Assembly (NCBI GenBank): GCA_951802195.1 | Contig: OX637628.1 | Span: 682,001 to 746,000, forward strand | Direction of reading: 5' to 3' | Length of the DNA stretch: 64,000 nt | From: Tausonia pullulans | Taxonomy: Eukaryota; Basidiomycota; Tremellomycetes; Cystofilobasidiales; Mrakiaceae | Shown: positions 38,773-51,899 of the stretch, in pieces | Numbering within the stretch: the first letter of the stretch is position 1 | Layout: each line of letters begins with the position of its first letter | Position numbers and translations under genes: made by a program | Notes under the pieces: generated by a model | The model's database searches: none | The model's input: the letters and a program-made list of their open reading frames with translations, nothing else | Told to the model about the DNA's origin: nothing

Positions 38773-41700
38773 CACTCGACGTGACGAGCGCAGCGCCGAG
38801 CCCTTCCTCCGCACTGCCCAGCCCAACCCCGAGCCCACCTCTGAATCTCTCCAGCTTCTCCCAGCCCAAAGGCTTGGTGAGAATGTCTGCGAGCATCGAG
38901 TCCGTCGGGCAGTAGCGGAGCGAGATGGTGCCTGACTGGTGGAGTTCGCGTCCATACTTGTACGCGACATCGATGTGCTTTGTCCGCTCCGAGTGGTTGC
39001 CGTTCTTCGTCGTCTCGATCGCCCCTTGGTTGTCGACGTGGACGGGGATCGGGTCGTCGACGATGTATCCGATCTGCTGCAGGAGCTTGGAGACCCAGAC
39101 AACGTTTTGACAGGCCTGAGACAAAGCGACGTACTCTGACTCGTGCGAGGACCTGCTGATTGCCTTCTGCCTGCGACTGACCCACACGACGGTGCTGCCA
39201 TGGACCTTGATGGCGAATCCAGTCGTGGAGCGGCGTGTTTCGTGGTCGCCTGCGTAGTCCGAGTCGGTCCAAACCTCGACGAGCGGCGAGTCGGGATGTC
39301 CTCCCAGCGTGAGTCCGTGGGAGCGGGTGCCAGCGACATAGCGCAGGATGCGCTTGATGGCTGCCCAATGGATGGCCTTGGGGTCGTGGCTGAACCGGCT
39401 GACGACTCCCACTGAATAGGCCAGGTCTGGACGTGTGCAGACCATGAGGTACATGAGGGAGCCGACTGCTTGGAGGTACATCGACCTGTCTGCTCCCCGC
39501 ATGTCCTCGGACGTGGACCCCTCGCTGATGGCAAGCTGCTTGTGCTCGTCCATGGGCGTCCGCGCTGGCTTGGCGATGCTGAGACCGAACCGCTCGAGGA
39601 TCTCGTCCGCGTAGCGTCGCTGGGTCAGCGTGATGGTCTTCCTGACTCTGTCCCGCTTGACCTCCATCCCTAGCATCATCCCTCCGTCCAGCTGTCCTCG
39701 TTCGTCGATGACGAACTCCTCCTTGATCGCCTCCCTGATCTCCTCGATATCGTCCTTGCTCCCAGCAATCGCAAAGTCATCCATGTACTGCACAAGGAGG
39801 CGCCGTCGGCCGTCCTTCCACCCGACGTACAGGCAGTGGTCTGCCTCGATGTGGTGGAGGTCGATGGTGTCGAAGAACTTGCTGGACCGGAGGTAGAAGG
39901 CGAGAGAGGCTTGCTTGAGGCCGTAGAGGGCCTTGAGGAGGTGAGCGACGAGCTTTTGCTCGCTCTTCTCCCCCTTCATCTCGTACCCTTCCGGCTGGTC
40001 CATGTAGACCGTCTCGACGAGGGGTGCGGTGAGGAACGCAGTCTTGAAGTCGCCCTGGAGGAGGTCGAGATCGTCGGTGGCGGCGATGGCGAAGAAGATG
40101 CGGAGGGTGTTCATGCGTGAGACGGGTGCGTACGTCTCCTCGTAGTCGATGCCTTCCCTCTGTGAGTATCCCTTGGCTACCCATCTGGCCTTGAACTTGA
40201 CGACCTGGCCGTCTTTGTCCTTCTTCAGCGCGTAGACCCACCTGCCGCCCACCGACTTCCTGTCCGGCGGCGCGTCGACGAGCTCCCAGACTCCGTTCGA
40301 TTCCATCGACTCCATCTCGTCGTCCATGGCTGCCTTCCAGTACTCGGCGTGAGGGCTCTCGAGCGCGTCGTGGAAGGTCTTGGGGACTGTCGGTGGAGGG
40401 AGAGTGGGAGAGGTCGTGGAGGGTGGTGATACGGCTTGGCAAGAGGCACGTACCCCGCAAACTCCTCGTAGGTAGAGGGCTGGTCCTCGACGGTGTGATG
40501 GGATGATGCTTGATGCTGGGGGAGTTTCCAATACTCTGCAGGTGGCTGCCTGCTGCGCTGCGGCCTCCCACTGGACGCTGGAGGTGCGACATCCTGTTGC
40601 CGCTGCCTCGGTTCCGCTGGCGCCGGTGCCATGTCGGAGGGAGCTTCGTGCTCCTGCTCCTCCTGTGAGTAGTGCTTCTGCGAGTTGTGCTCCTGTTGCA
40701 TCTTGCCATCTCCTCCTGTCTTCTCGCCTTCCCGCTTGTCCTCCCCCTTGTCGTCGACAACTGCCAGCGGCAGCTCTGCCTCCCCGGGCCCGTTCGATCT
40801 CTCGTCGAACGTGACGTTGCGGGAGAAGAGGATCCTCCTGTTCGGGTCTCCATAGACCTGGAGCCGATACGCCTTCTTGCCCTCGTCCTCCCCGTACCCG
40901 AGGAAGATGCACTTGATCGTCTTGGACTGATGCTTCTTGTGCGTTCTGTCGTGGGCGTACGCGATCGATCCGAATATGCGGAGGTGTGCAAGCGGAGGCT
41001 TCTCACCGTGGAGTGCCTCGTAGGGGGTCTTGCCGTCGAGGGTCGACGTGGGAGTGCGGTTGATGAGGTACGTCGCACAGTTCATCGCCTCGGCCCAGTA
41101 CGATCCCCGGTTGACGAGGGTATCGGAATCATGCAGGAGGCAGGTGATCTTCTCCTCGATCGTCCGATTCCCCCGCTCGGCCTTGCCGTTCTGCTCGGGG
41201 GTGTCGGGGATGGTCGTCTGGTGGAGGATGCCGTGTTGGCGGAGGTACGTCTGGAATGCCTTTGACTTGTACTCTCCTCCGTTGTCAGTCCGCAGTGTCT
41301 TGACTGACCTCCCTGTCGCCTTCTCCACCCTCTTGCTCCAGTCCACAAACGTCTGGTACGCCTCCGACTTCCTCTCGAGGGCGAAGGACCAGTGGTACTG
41401 GGTGGCATCGTCCCAGATGGTCATCATGTACGACCTATTCTGGTGGGAGGGGACTGGCATGGGTCCTTGGAGGTCAGAGTGGACGAGGTCGAGGACCTGC
41501 TTGGCCTTGGTGGTGGAGGTCGGGAAGAGAGACCGGTGCTGCTTCCCTTGGAGACAAGGTACGCAGACTTGTTTGGCAAACTGCTGGATTTCGTCCTCGC
41601 TGACGTCGGGCAGAAGGTGATCCTTGGCCAGGCGTTTCATGGCCGTCGGCGAGGCGTGTCCTAGTCTGCGGTGGAGGATCGCGACCTGCTCCTTCTCGTC

Positions 41701-43025
41701 GAACTTGTATGCGGCGGCAGTGTCGCCCATCGCGGTGCGTCCTGCGGCGCGTCCTGCGGTGTGGATGTCGAGCTTCCAGAGATTCCTTCCCCAGCTGACT
41801 CCCTTCATGAACGTCTTCCCACCCTTCCTGAACTCACAGTGGTCCCCCCTGAAGACGACCTCGGCGCCACGCTTGGTGAGCTGGCCGACGGAGAGCAGGT
41901 TGGCAAAGTGGGGGATGTAGTAGACATTGGAGATCCGGTAGGCGAGCTCGTTGCCGTTGATTCTGGCGGTGACGTGCATGTGGCCCCTGCCGACGGTGTT
42001 GACCGTCTGTTTGTCTGCTACCCTGATGGCAGTGACGAAGGGCTCAAAGTCGACGAGATCCGCGCGGTTGCTGGTGATGTGGTTGCTGCAACCGGTGTCT
42101 GCGATCCACGGCGTCTTGTTGGTATTGGTGGCGACAGAGTTGGCCGACTGGGTGGGTCTGGCTCTTGCTCCGTTCGTCCGGTGCTGGGGCAATGGCTCGC
42201 CGGCCAAGAGTCCCCAGGCGTCCGAAGCGTTCCAAGCGTCGCTGGATGCCTTGCTGGCATTCCTTCCTCCCTCCTCCTTCCTCCTTCCGTGTTCCCTCCT
42301 CCTATCCCTTCGGCCTCCCTTCCCTTGGTGATCCTTCGGCTTGCCGACCATGCTGTAGCACTCTGCCTTGAAGTGCCCCTTCTTCCCGCACGCGTGGCAG
42401 ACTGCCGTCGCCTTGTCGACCTTGAGGGCCGAGTCCTCGGTGGAGTGACTGCCGCCAGATCGAGAGGACTTGGTGCGGATGTGGGAGAGGAGCGAGGTGG
42501 TGACGAGCTTGGGGGTGAGCACCTTCTCGGATTCCTGGTACTGGAGGGAGACGACGTCTGCGAACGTCTCGAGGGATGGGGGAAGGCCAGAGAGGAACTG
42601 GAGGGCGAGCTGTTCGGGGTTCTTGATGACGTCCATGTTGAGAGACTCTGCCTCTGCGACTAGCGTCTCGAACTCCTCGATGTAGGCCTGCGCTGACGAG
42701 CCTTCGTCCATCCGCAGGTCCCTCAGCTTCTTCTGCACGATGAGCTTCCCTGCCGTGCCTTCGACCTTGTGGCTAGTCTTGAGGATATCCCATGCCTCCT
42801 TTGCTGTCTCGCACGCGGCGATCCGCAGGAGGTTCCCGTCCGAGACTGCCATCTGGATGCGGTGGAGAGCGAACTCGTTCCTCTCGTCCCATGTCGAGGC
42901 GGCGAGGGAGCCTGCTGCGTCTTCTGCAGTGGCGACGGGCCTCGTCTCTGTGCCCAAGACGAGGGACTTGCACTTGCACTCCGAGAGCGCGATCTGCATG
43001 CGGATGGACCAGGTGGGGTAGTTGG

Positions 43026-43351
43026 TGTTGGAAATTGTGGTGGTGGCGCCGTGAGAGCGCCGCGCGGGGGCGCCGGACCCGTGTAGTGCTGGACCCGCGT
43101 AGCACTGGACCCGCGTCGTGCCGACCCGTGCACTGTTGGACCCGCGGAGTGCCAGACCCGCGTCAGAATATTTCTCGCCACATAGCTAGACTATTTAAGC
43201 CCACGCTTCTTCTCTCCTGGCAGTGAACCTTCACTTGTTCTGAAGGTTCTCTACCAGGTTCGTACCTTTCCTTACATAGCCACTGCCTATATCACTTGTT
43301 CTGAAGGTTCTCTACCAGACCCTCTCTCTCGTTGGCAGGCTAATCGCAACA
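43026..43351 (-). mobile_element. Solo copia LTR (type B, 326 bp) inserted into copia gag
   Basis: Flanked by GTTGG at 43021-43025 and 43352-43356, a perfect 5-bp target duplication. It is shorter and more divergent than the 352-bp LTR of the host element (a GC-rich repeat block differs), so it comes from another copy of the same family. It splits gag near its N-terminus. Confidence 0.85.
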
Positions 43352-43611
43352 GTTGGATCCATCGAGCTTGTCGAGCTTGAAGAGTCGGAGGTGTTTCTCG
43401 GTGGCGAATGGCGACGACATGGCGGTAGTGTAGCGTGTTGTTGCAAGTGGTGCTGATAACGTGTTGCGATTAGCCTGCCAACGAGAGAGGGTCTGGTAGA
43501 GGACCTTCAGAACAAGTGTGTCCATAGGCAGTGGCTACGAAAGGTACGAACCTGGTAGAGGACCTTCAGAACAAGTGAAGGTCGACTGCCAGGGGAGAAA
43601 ATGTGGGCTTA

Positions 43612-43811
43612 NNNNNNNNNNNNNNNNNNNNNNNNNNNNNNNNNNNNNNNNNNNNNNNNNNNNNNNNNNNNNNNNNNNNNNNNNNNNNNNNNNNNNNNNN
43701 NNNNNNNNNNNNNNNNNNNNNNNNNNNNNNNNNNNNNNNNNNNNNNNNNNNNNNNNNNNNNNNNNNNNNNNNNNNNNNNNNNNNNNNNNNNNNNNNNNNN
43801 NNNNNNNNNNN
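43612..43811. other. Assembly gap (200 N)
   Basis: Exactly 200 undetermined bases. The sequence left of the gap starts a type B LTR in minus orientation, and the 38 bases right of it finish the same LTR. The gap therefore sits inside one LTR, and the true missing length would be about 160-170 bases if the LTR is standard. It lies near the axis of the inverted repeat. Confidence 0.98.
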
Positions 43812-46574
43812 GCGGCGCTCTCACGGCGCCACCACCACAATTTCCAACACTGGATCTCGTCCACTCTGACCTCCAAGGACCCATGCCAGTCCCCTCCCAC
43901 CAGAATAGGTCGTACATGATGACCATCTGGGACGATGCCACCCAGTACCACTGGTCCTTCGCCCTCGAGAGGAAGTCGGAGGCGTACCAGACGTTTGTGG
44001 ACTGGAGCAAGAGGGTGGAGAAGGCGACAGGGAGGTCAGTCAAGACACTACGGACTGACAACGGAGGAGAGTACAAGTCAAAGGCATTCCAGACGTACCT
44101 CCGCCAACACGGCATCCTCCACCAGACGACCATCCCCGACACCCCCGAGCAGAACGGCAAGGCCGAGCGGGGGAATCGGACGATCGAGGAGAAGATCACC
44201 TGGCTCCTGCATGACTCCGACACCCTCGTCAACCGGGGATCGTACTGGGCCGAGGCGATGAACTGTGCGACGTACCTCATCAACCGCACTCCCACGTCGA
44301 CCCTCGACGGCAAGACCCCCTACGAGGCACTCCACGGTGAGAAGCCTCCGCTTGCACACCTCCGCATATTCGGATCGATCGCGTACGCCCACGACAGCAC
44401 GCACAAGAAGCATCAGTCCAAGACGATCAAGTGCATCTTCCTCGGGTACGGGGAGGACGAGGGCAAGAAGGCGTATCGGCTCCAGGTCTATGGAGACCCG
44501 AACAGGAGGATCCTCTTCTCCCGCAACGTCACGTTCGACGAGAGATCGAACGGGCCCGGGGAGGCAGAGCTGCCGCTGGCAGTTGTCGACAACAAGGGGG
44601 AGGACAAGCGGGAAGGCGAGAAGACAGGAGGAGATGGCAAGATGCAACAGGAGCACAACTCGCAGAAGCACTACTCACAGGAGGAGCAGGAGCACGAAGC
44701 TCCCTCCGACATGGCACCGGCGCCAGCGGAACCGAGGCAGCGGCAACAGGATGTCGCACCTCCAGCGTCCAGTGGGAGGCCGCAGCGCAGCAGGCAGCCA
44801 CCTGCAGAGTATTGGAAACTCCCCCAGCATCAAGCATCATCCCATCACACCGTCGAGGACCAGCCCTCTACCTACGAGGAGTTTGCAGGGTACGTGCCTC
44901 TTGCCAAGCCGTATCACCACCCTCCACGACCTCCTCTCCCCACTCTCCCTCCACCGACAGTCCCCAAGACCTTCCACGACGCGCTCGAGAGCCCTCACGC
45001 CGAGTACTGGAAGGCAGCCATGGACGACGAGATGGAGTCAATGGAATCGAACGGAGTCTGGGAGCTCGTCGACGCGCCGCCGGACAGGAAGTCGGTGGGC
45101 GGCAGGTGGGTCTACGCGCTGAAGAAGGACAACGACGGCCAGGTCGTCAAGTTCAAGGCCAGATGGGTAGCCAAGGGATACTCACAGAGGGAAGGCATCG
45201 ACTACGAGGAGACGTACGCACCCGTCTCACGCATGAACACCCTCCGCATCTTCTTCGCCATCGCCGCCACCGACGATCTCGACCTCCTCCAGGGCGACTT
45301 CAAGACTGCGTTCCTCACCGCACCCCTCGTCGAGACGGTCTACATGGACCAGCCGGAAGGGTACGAGATGAAGGGGGAGAAGAGCGAGCAAAAGCTCGTC
45401 GCTCACCTCCTCAAGGCCCTCTACGGCCTCAAGCAAGCCTCTCTCGCCTTCTACCTCCGGTCCAGCAAGTTCTTCGACACCATCGACCTCCACCACATCG
45501 AGGCAGACCACTGCCTGTACGTCGGGTGGAAGGACGGCCGACGGCGCCTCCTTGTGCAGTACATGGATGACTTTGCGATTGCTGGGAGCAAGGACGATAT
45601 CGAGGAGATCAGGGAGGCGATCAAGGAGGAGTTCGTCATCGACGAACGAGGACAGCTGGACGGAGGGATGATGCTAGGGATGGAGGTCAAGCGGGACAGA
45701 GTCAGGAAGACCATCACGCTGACCCAGCGACGCTACGCGGACGAGATCCTCGAGCGGTTCGGTCTCAGCATCGCCAAGCCAGCGCGGACGCCCATGGACG
45801 AGCACAAGCAGCTTGCCATCAGCGAGGGGTCCATGTCCGAGGACATGCGGGGAGCAGACAGGTCGATGTACCTCCAAGCAGTCGGCTCCCTCATGTACCT
45901 CATGGTCTGTACACGTCCAGACCTGGCCTATTCAGTGGGAGTCGTCAGCCGGTTCAGCCACGACCCCAAGGCCATCCATTGGGCAGCCATCAAGCGCATC
46001 CTGCGCTATGTCGCTGGCACCCGCTCCCACGGACTCACGCTGGGAGGACATCCCGACTCGCCGCTCGTCGAGGTTTGGACCGACTCGGACTACGCAGGCG
46101 ACCACGAAACACGCCGCTCCACGACTGGATTCGCCATCAAGGTCTATGGCAGCACCGTCGTGTGGGTCAGTCGCAGGCAGAAGGCAATCAGCAGGTCCTC
46201 GCACGAGTCAGAGTACGTCGCTTTGTCTCAGGCCTGTCAAAACGTTGTCTGGGTCTCCAAGCTCCTGCAGCAGATCGGCTACATCGTCGACGACCCGATC
46301 CCCGTCCACGTCGACAACCAAGGGGCGATCGAGACGACGAAGAACGGCAACCACTCGGAACGGACAAAGCACATCGACGTCGCGTACAAGTATGGACGCG
46401 AACTCCACCAGTCAGGCACCATCTCGCTCCGCTACTGCCCGACGGACTCGATGCTCGCAGACATTCTCACCAAGCCTTTGGGCTGGGAGAAGCTGGAGAG
46501 ATTCAGAGGTGGGCTCGGGGTTGGGCTGGGCAGTGCGGAGGAAGGGCTCGGCGCTGCGCTCGTCACGTCGAGTG

Positions 46575-46976
46575 TGTCAGGATCTAGCGGACTGGCTACC
46601 TCGACCCTGCGCCTGGCCAACGCGGCGCCAATAGCCTTTCCCTTGCTTGATCAGCATTCCCATTCCTTTATCCCTTTGTTGCCTCATCTGTCCCACACTC
46701 TTTGATTTCTAAACTTTCTCATCACTTCCTTATTCTCATCACTCCCTTGTTCTCACCACTCGTCCATAAAACGCTCATTTCATCGTAGATTTTGTTCTGC
46801 ACTCTGACTATCATTTGGACCCGACAAACTTGCCCAAGACCCTTCAGCGAGCCCGTGTCACCTCCGCCACTTCAGTTCCATCTCATCACCCACCTCCGCT
46901 CTCAGTACACTTCATCGCCAACGTTCCCCTCCTCGCCCAACCTCCTCTGCCATTGACCCTTGGGCCAATCCTAACA
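46575..46976 (+). mobile_element. Solo 402-bp gypsy LTR in copia element 1, right arm
   Basis: TGTCAGGATCTAGCGG to CCAATCCTAACA, flanked by GAGTG at 46570-46574 and 46977-46981 (5-bp target duplication). It appears identical to the LTR at 51498-51899, so both are young. Confidence 0.9.
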
Positions 46977-46985
46977 GAGTGGGAG

Positions 46986-47337
46986 TGTTGGAAATTGTGG
47001 TGGTGGCGCCGTGAGAGCGCCGCGCGGGGCGCCGGACCCGGGGAGCGTTGAACATTGTGGTGGTGGCTGTATGGTGGAGCCGTGAGAGCGCCGCTCGGGG
47101 CGCCGGACCCGTGAGGTATCGGACCCGCGAGGTGACAGACACGCCCCCTCTTCACCGCCACATAGCTAAACCATTTAAGCCCACATTTTCTCCCCTGGCA
47201 GTCGACCTTCACTTGTTCTGAAGGTCCTCTACCAGGTTCGTACCTTTCGTAGCCACTGCCTATGGACTCACTTGTTCTGAAGGTCCTCTACCAGGTCCTC
47301 TACCAGACCCTCTCTCGTTGGCAGGCTAATCGCAACA
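46986..47337 (+). mobile_element. 3' LTR of copia element 1, right arm (352 bp)
   Basis: It starts TGTTGGAAATTGTGG right after the purine-rich GAGTGGGAG and ends TAATCGCAACA. It contains two copies of a GC-rich CGCCGTGAGAGCGCC-like block. It is the mirror of 38010-38361. Confidence 0.8.
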
Positions 47338-48130
47338 CAAACCTCGAGGATCTCCCATCACCCTCACTACCCAAGACGTACGAAGAAGCAATGACGTCGG
47401 AGCACGCATACTTCTGGAGGGAAGCAATGGACGAAGAGATGGCCTCGATGGAAGGGAACGGAGTCTTTGAACTCACGGAGCTACCCTCGGGATCGAAAAC
47501 GGTCGGAGGGCGCTGGGTGTACGCGCTCAAGAAAGGAGCAGACGGGAGGATCACTCGCTTCAAGGCTAGATGGGTGGCCAAGGGCTACTGTCAGCGCGAA
47601 GGAGTGGACTACGTCGAGACGTACGCGCCGGTATCCAAGCTCAACTCCCTGAGGATCGTCCTCGCCATAGCGGCATTAGAGGACCTCGACCTAGTCCAAG
47701 GAGACTTCAAAACGGCGTTCCTCACGGCAGACTTGGTCGAAACTGTCTACATGGATCAGCCAACAGGGTATGAACAGAAGGGAGGGCAGGACAAGAAACT
47801 GGTCGCGCACCTCCTCAAGGCCCTATACGGACTCAAACAATCTCCCCTCGCATTCTACAACCATTCCTCAAGGTTCTTCCAAATACGGCTCAACCTCCAT
47901 CCCCTCGAAGCGGATCACTGCGTCTACATCGGACATCGCGAAGGGAGACGGATCATCTTGGTTCAGTACGTCGACGACTTCGTCGCAGCAGGAGGAAAGG
48001 AAGACCTAAGATGGGTCATGGAGGAGATCCAGAAGGAGTTCAGAATCGAAGACAAAGGAGATCTCAGTCCCGGAACCATTCTCGGGATCGACGTTCGCCG
48101 GGACCAAACGGCAGGAACAATGTTCCTTAG
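47338..48130 (+). mobile_element. Copia element 2, reverse transcriptase fragment, right arm (fossil)
   Basis: Mirror of 37217-38009 and of equal length (793 bp). It encodes the first half of a copia reverse transcriptase, from KTYEEAMTSEHAYFWREAMD to the YVDD box, and is cut off by the gypsy LTR beginning at 48131. Confidence 0.9.
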
Positions 48131-51100
48131 TGTCAGAATCTAGCGAACTCGCTACCTCGACCTTGCGCAAGGCCAACGCGGCGCCAGTGTAGCCTTTCCC
48201 TTGCTTGTTCAGCATAGCATTCCCATTCCTTTATTCCTTTGTTGCCTCATCTGTCCCACACTCTTTGCTTTCTAAACTTTCTCGTCACTTCCTTATCCTC
48301 ATCACTCCCTTGTTCTCACCACTCATCCATAAAACGCTCATTTTATCGTAGATTTTGTTCTGCACTCTGATTATCATTTGGACCCGACAAACTTGCCCAA
48401 GACCCTTAAGCGAGCCCGTGTCACCTCCAACACTTCAGTTCCCTTTCATCACCCGCCATTGTTCTCAGTACACTTCGTCACCGACGTCCCTCTCCTCGCC
48501 TAATCTTCTCTGCCATCGACCCTTGGGCCAATCCTAACACTCAAACTGCCACCGAGTTTGCCCTCGCAAGCCAGGTTGAACAACTATCGTCCGCTTTCCA
48601 AGTCTTCAACAGCAACAGCAACAGCAACAACAACAGTCATCGATTATCGCCCCGCACCTCAACGTCAAGGAATTTCACAGCTCTACTCCCCTCACCTTCA
48701 GCGGCAAGAGATCGGACTCGGAAACCTTCGTCCTCAAGCTCGACAACGTCTTCAGCCTACAATCGGTGTCCCACGGAACCGAAGAAAAGAAAATTCAGTA
48801 TGCAATCTCGCTCCTCACGGATGACGCCTTCAATTGGATCCGCCCTCACCTCCTCACCGATATCTCCGACCGCCCTGACTGGTTCGCCACCTGGCCACAA
48901 TTCAGGGCCCGCCTGCTCAAGGACTTCGGAGACATAGATCGCATCGAAACCGCTCGTCGCGCCCTCAGGGATCTCCGCCAAACAACCTCGGCCTCCAACT
49001 ACGCCTTCGAATACAAACGCCACATGTTCATCCTCGACTTTGGCGATCAGTACCATCGTTTCAACTTCTTCGACGGTCTCAAGCTTGATGTCAAAGAACG
49101 CATCGTCCGTGCTCAGAACTATGACAACCTCGACGACCTCATCGATGCCGCCATCAAGTGGGACAACGCCCTCGTTGATTTCCGTCACGCCCATACACCC
49201 CGCAACGTCAACCGCCCTACCGTCGTCTCAGTCGTCCCTCCCGCTCGCCGTACCTTTATCCCAGTCACCCCTATGGGCAGAACCTCATTCACCGGCCCCG
49301 TTCCCATGGAGGTCGATGCCACCTCTCGCCCACGCGGCCCTCTCTCCGACGCAGAGAAGGAGCGTCGGAGACGTGACGGCCTCTGCCTGTACTGCGCCAG
49401 CAAGGACCACCAAGTCATCAACTGCCCTATTGCCCCTGCCCCTCGTCGATCCTTCTACGTCTCGGCTATCTCGGCCACCAATACCGCCGACGACGCCTCT
49501 CGTTCAGCCACCATCAAGGAGATCCTCAACGATCAAGACGCGGCGTGACTAGCCAACTGCCCCGACTCACCAACTTATCTTCTTCACCTGCCAATGGATC
49601 CCCGCTTTTCGATAACGTTTCTGGACCCCCTCTTTACTCCTTTTTTATTCAAACACCAGAAGATCACCTCGCGGTCCCCCATGCTCCCCCCGGTCGACCG
49701 CTTCCCACTATCCTCCAACCCGTTCCACTGCCTTTCCATCGACGACATCCCCACGGCTTCCTTTCACGAGGAAGATCACGTCGTCTTACCCCTCTCCATC
49801 GCCTTCGGATCCACCTCGTTCAACACCTATGCACTTCTCGACAGCGGTGCCACCTCCAACTTCATCGACGAGGGACGAGTCGATGCACACTCGATTCCAC
49901 TCGTTGTCAAGAACGTCCCTCGCGCCCTCGAGGTCGTTGACGGCCGCCCGATCGCATCGGGAGCCGTCACGCATCATACCTCTCCACTGGCCCTCACCAT
50001 CTCTAGGCATCGACACACCGAATCCCTCTCTTTCGACGTCACCTCCCTTGGCCACTATCCGATCATCCTCGGTATCCCCTGGCTCAAACGACACGATCCC
50101 TCAATCGACTGGCCAGCGCATCACCTCGTCTTCGATTCGCAGTACTGCCTGAGTTCCTGTCTCTCACGAGAAACCACCACCATAGCCAAACCCCTCAGTC
50201 AAGCCCCTTCACCTACTCCTCACACCGTTTCGTCATTCCCGCCATCGTCCCACCGGAGTACCACGCCTACCTCAAGGTTTTCGAGAAGTCGTCAGCCTCG
50301 GAACTACCCCCTCATCGGCCATACGACCATGCCATCACTCTCAAGGACAACACGCAGCCACCCTTCGGGCCAATCTATGGTCTCTCATCGGTCGAACTCG
50401 GCGCCCTTCGTGAGTTCCTCGACGAGAACCTCGCCAAAGGTTTCATCGTCCCCTCGAAATCACCTGCCGCTGCTCCCATCCTTTTCGTCAAGAAGAAGGA
50501 CAAATCTCTCCGCCTCTGCGTCGACTACCGCCGTCTCAACGCTATCACCATCAAGAATCGGTACCCGCTCCCACTCATCTCGGAATCCCTTGACCGGCTG
50601 GCCACTGCCAAGTTCTTCACCAAACTCGACCTCCGAGGCGCCTACAACCTCGTTCGGATCGCCCTGGGTGATGAATGGAAGACTGCCTTCCGCTGTCGCT
50701 ACGGGCTGTTCGAGTACAAAGTTATGCCCTTTGGGCTGACGAACGCACCAGCTACATTCCAGCACTTTATGAACGACACCCTCCGCGACCTCCTCGACAT
50801 CTCCGTCATCGTCTATCTAGACGATATCCTCATATTTTCCCCCACCCTCGACACACATCGCCAACACGTTGCCACTGTCCTCGAGCGCCTCCTGACAGCG
50901 CGCCTCTGGGTCAAACCGGAGAAGTGCGCCTTCCACCAGAACGAGGTCGATTTCCTCGGCTATATCGTCAGCGCTCTAGGCACCAAGATGGATCCTTCCA
51001 AGATCTCAGCCGTCACAGACTGGCCAGCACCCACCTCGGTCAGACACATTCAGTCCTTCCTCGGATTTGCCAACTTCTACCGCCGTTTCGTCCACCGGTT

Positions 51101-51497
51101 CTCAAAAGTCGTCGCCCCCATTACGTCCCTCCTCAAGAAAGGCGTCCCCTCCCACTTCGGACCGGATCAACTCGCCGCTTTCGAGACCCTCAAGTCCAAG
51201 TTCACCTCGTCTGCCGTCTTCACCGTCTTCGATCCCTCGCTTCCCCTCGTCCTCGAGACAGACTCATCCGATTTCGCTGTTGCCGGCGGTCTCTCGCAAC
51301 GCGCCGTCGCCCCGCGCTCGCCACTCCGCCCGATCGCCTTCTACTCGCGCAAGCTCAACCCGGCCGAACTCAACTACGAGATCCACGACAAGGAAATGTT
51401 GGCGATCATCGAGTGTCTCAAGGAGTGGCGCCATTACTGCGAAGGGCACCCTTCGCCTCTTACCATCTACACCGATCACGAGTCGCTCCAGTACTTT

Positions 51498-51899
51498 TGT
51501 CAGGATCTAGCGGACTGGCTACCTCGACCCTGCGCCTGGCCAACGCGGCGCCAATAGCCTTTCCCTTGCTTGATCAGCATTCCCATTCCTTTATCCCTTT
51601 GTTGCCTCATCTGTCCCACACTCTTTGATTTCTAAACTTTCTCATCACTTCCTTATTCTCATCACTCCCTTGTTCTCACCACTCGTCCATAAAACGCTCA
51701 TTTCATCGTAGATTTTGTTCTGCACTCTGACTATCATTTGGACCCGACAAACTTGCCCAAGACCCTTCAGCGAGCCCGTGTCACCTCCGCCACTTCAGTT
51801 CCATCTCATCACCCACCTCCGCTCTCAGTACACTTCATCGCCAACGTTCCCCTCCTCGCCCAACCTCCTCTGCCATTGACCCTTGGGCCAATCCTAACA
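51498..51899 (+). mobile_element. Solo 402-bp gypsy LTR inside the gypsy RNase H, right arm
   Basis: Flanked by ACTTT at 51493-51497 and 51900-51904, a perfect target duplication. It belongs to the younger subfamily A1 and sits inside an element of the older subfamily A2. Confidence 0.9.

Larger units (their letters stand above)
38010..43849 (-). mobile_element. Ty1/copia LTR retrotransposon 1, left-arm copy (fossil, near full length)
   Basis: The minus-strand element runs from a 5' LTR (43462-43849, interrupted by the N gap) to a 3' LTR (38010-38361, 352 bp). Order of parts: gag start near 43417, CCHC zinc knuckle (CHACGKKGHFKAEC) near 42360-42405, protease (ADTGCSNH) near 42100, integrase (HRRLGH; DNGGEYKS) about 41000-41700, reverse transcriptase with YMDD about 39600-40350, and RNase H about 38850-39300. 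A purine tract precedes the 3' LTR. Two solo LTRs have inserted into it (38371-38772 and 43026-43351), and there are about one or two further breaks. It is broken but recent, judging by its close match to the right-arm copy. Confidence 0.88.
43850..47337 (+). mobile_element. Ty1/copia element 1, right-arm copy, truncated before integrase (fossil)
   Basis: The plus-strand copy begins within integrase (DNGGEYKS near 44055) and continues through reverse transcriptase (GGRWVYALKKDN; GDFKTAFLTAPLVETVYMD; YMDD near 45560) and RNase H to a 3' LTR (46986-47337). A solo gypsy LTR (46575-46976) is inserted just before the purine tract. The remaining coding part looks well preserved, but gag and protease are missing, so the element is incomplete. 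It differs from the left-arm copy by a small number of substitutions. Confidence 0.88.
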
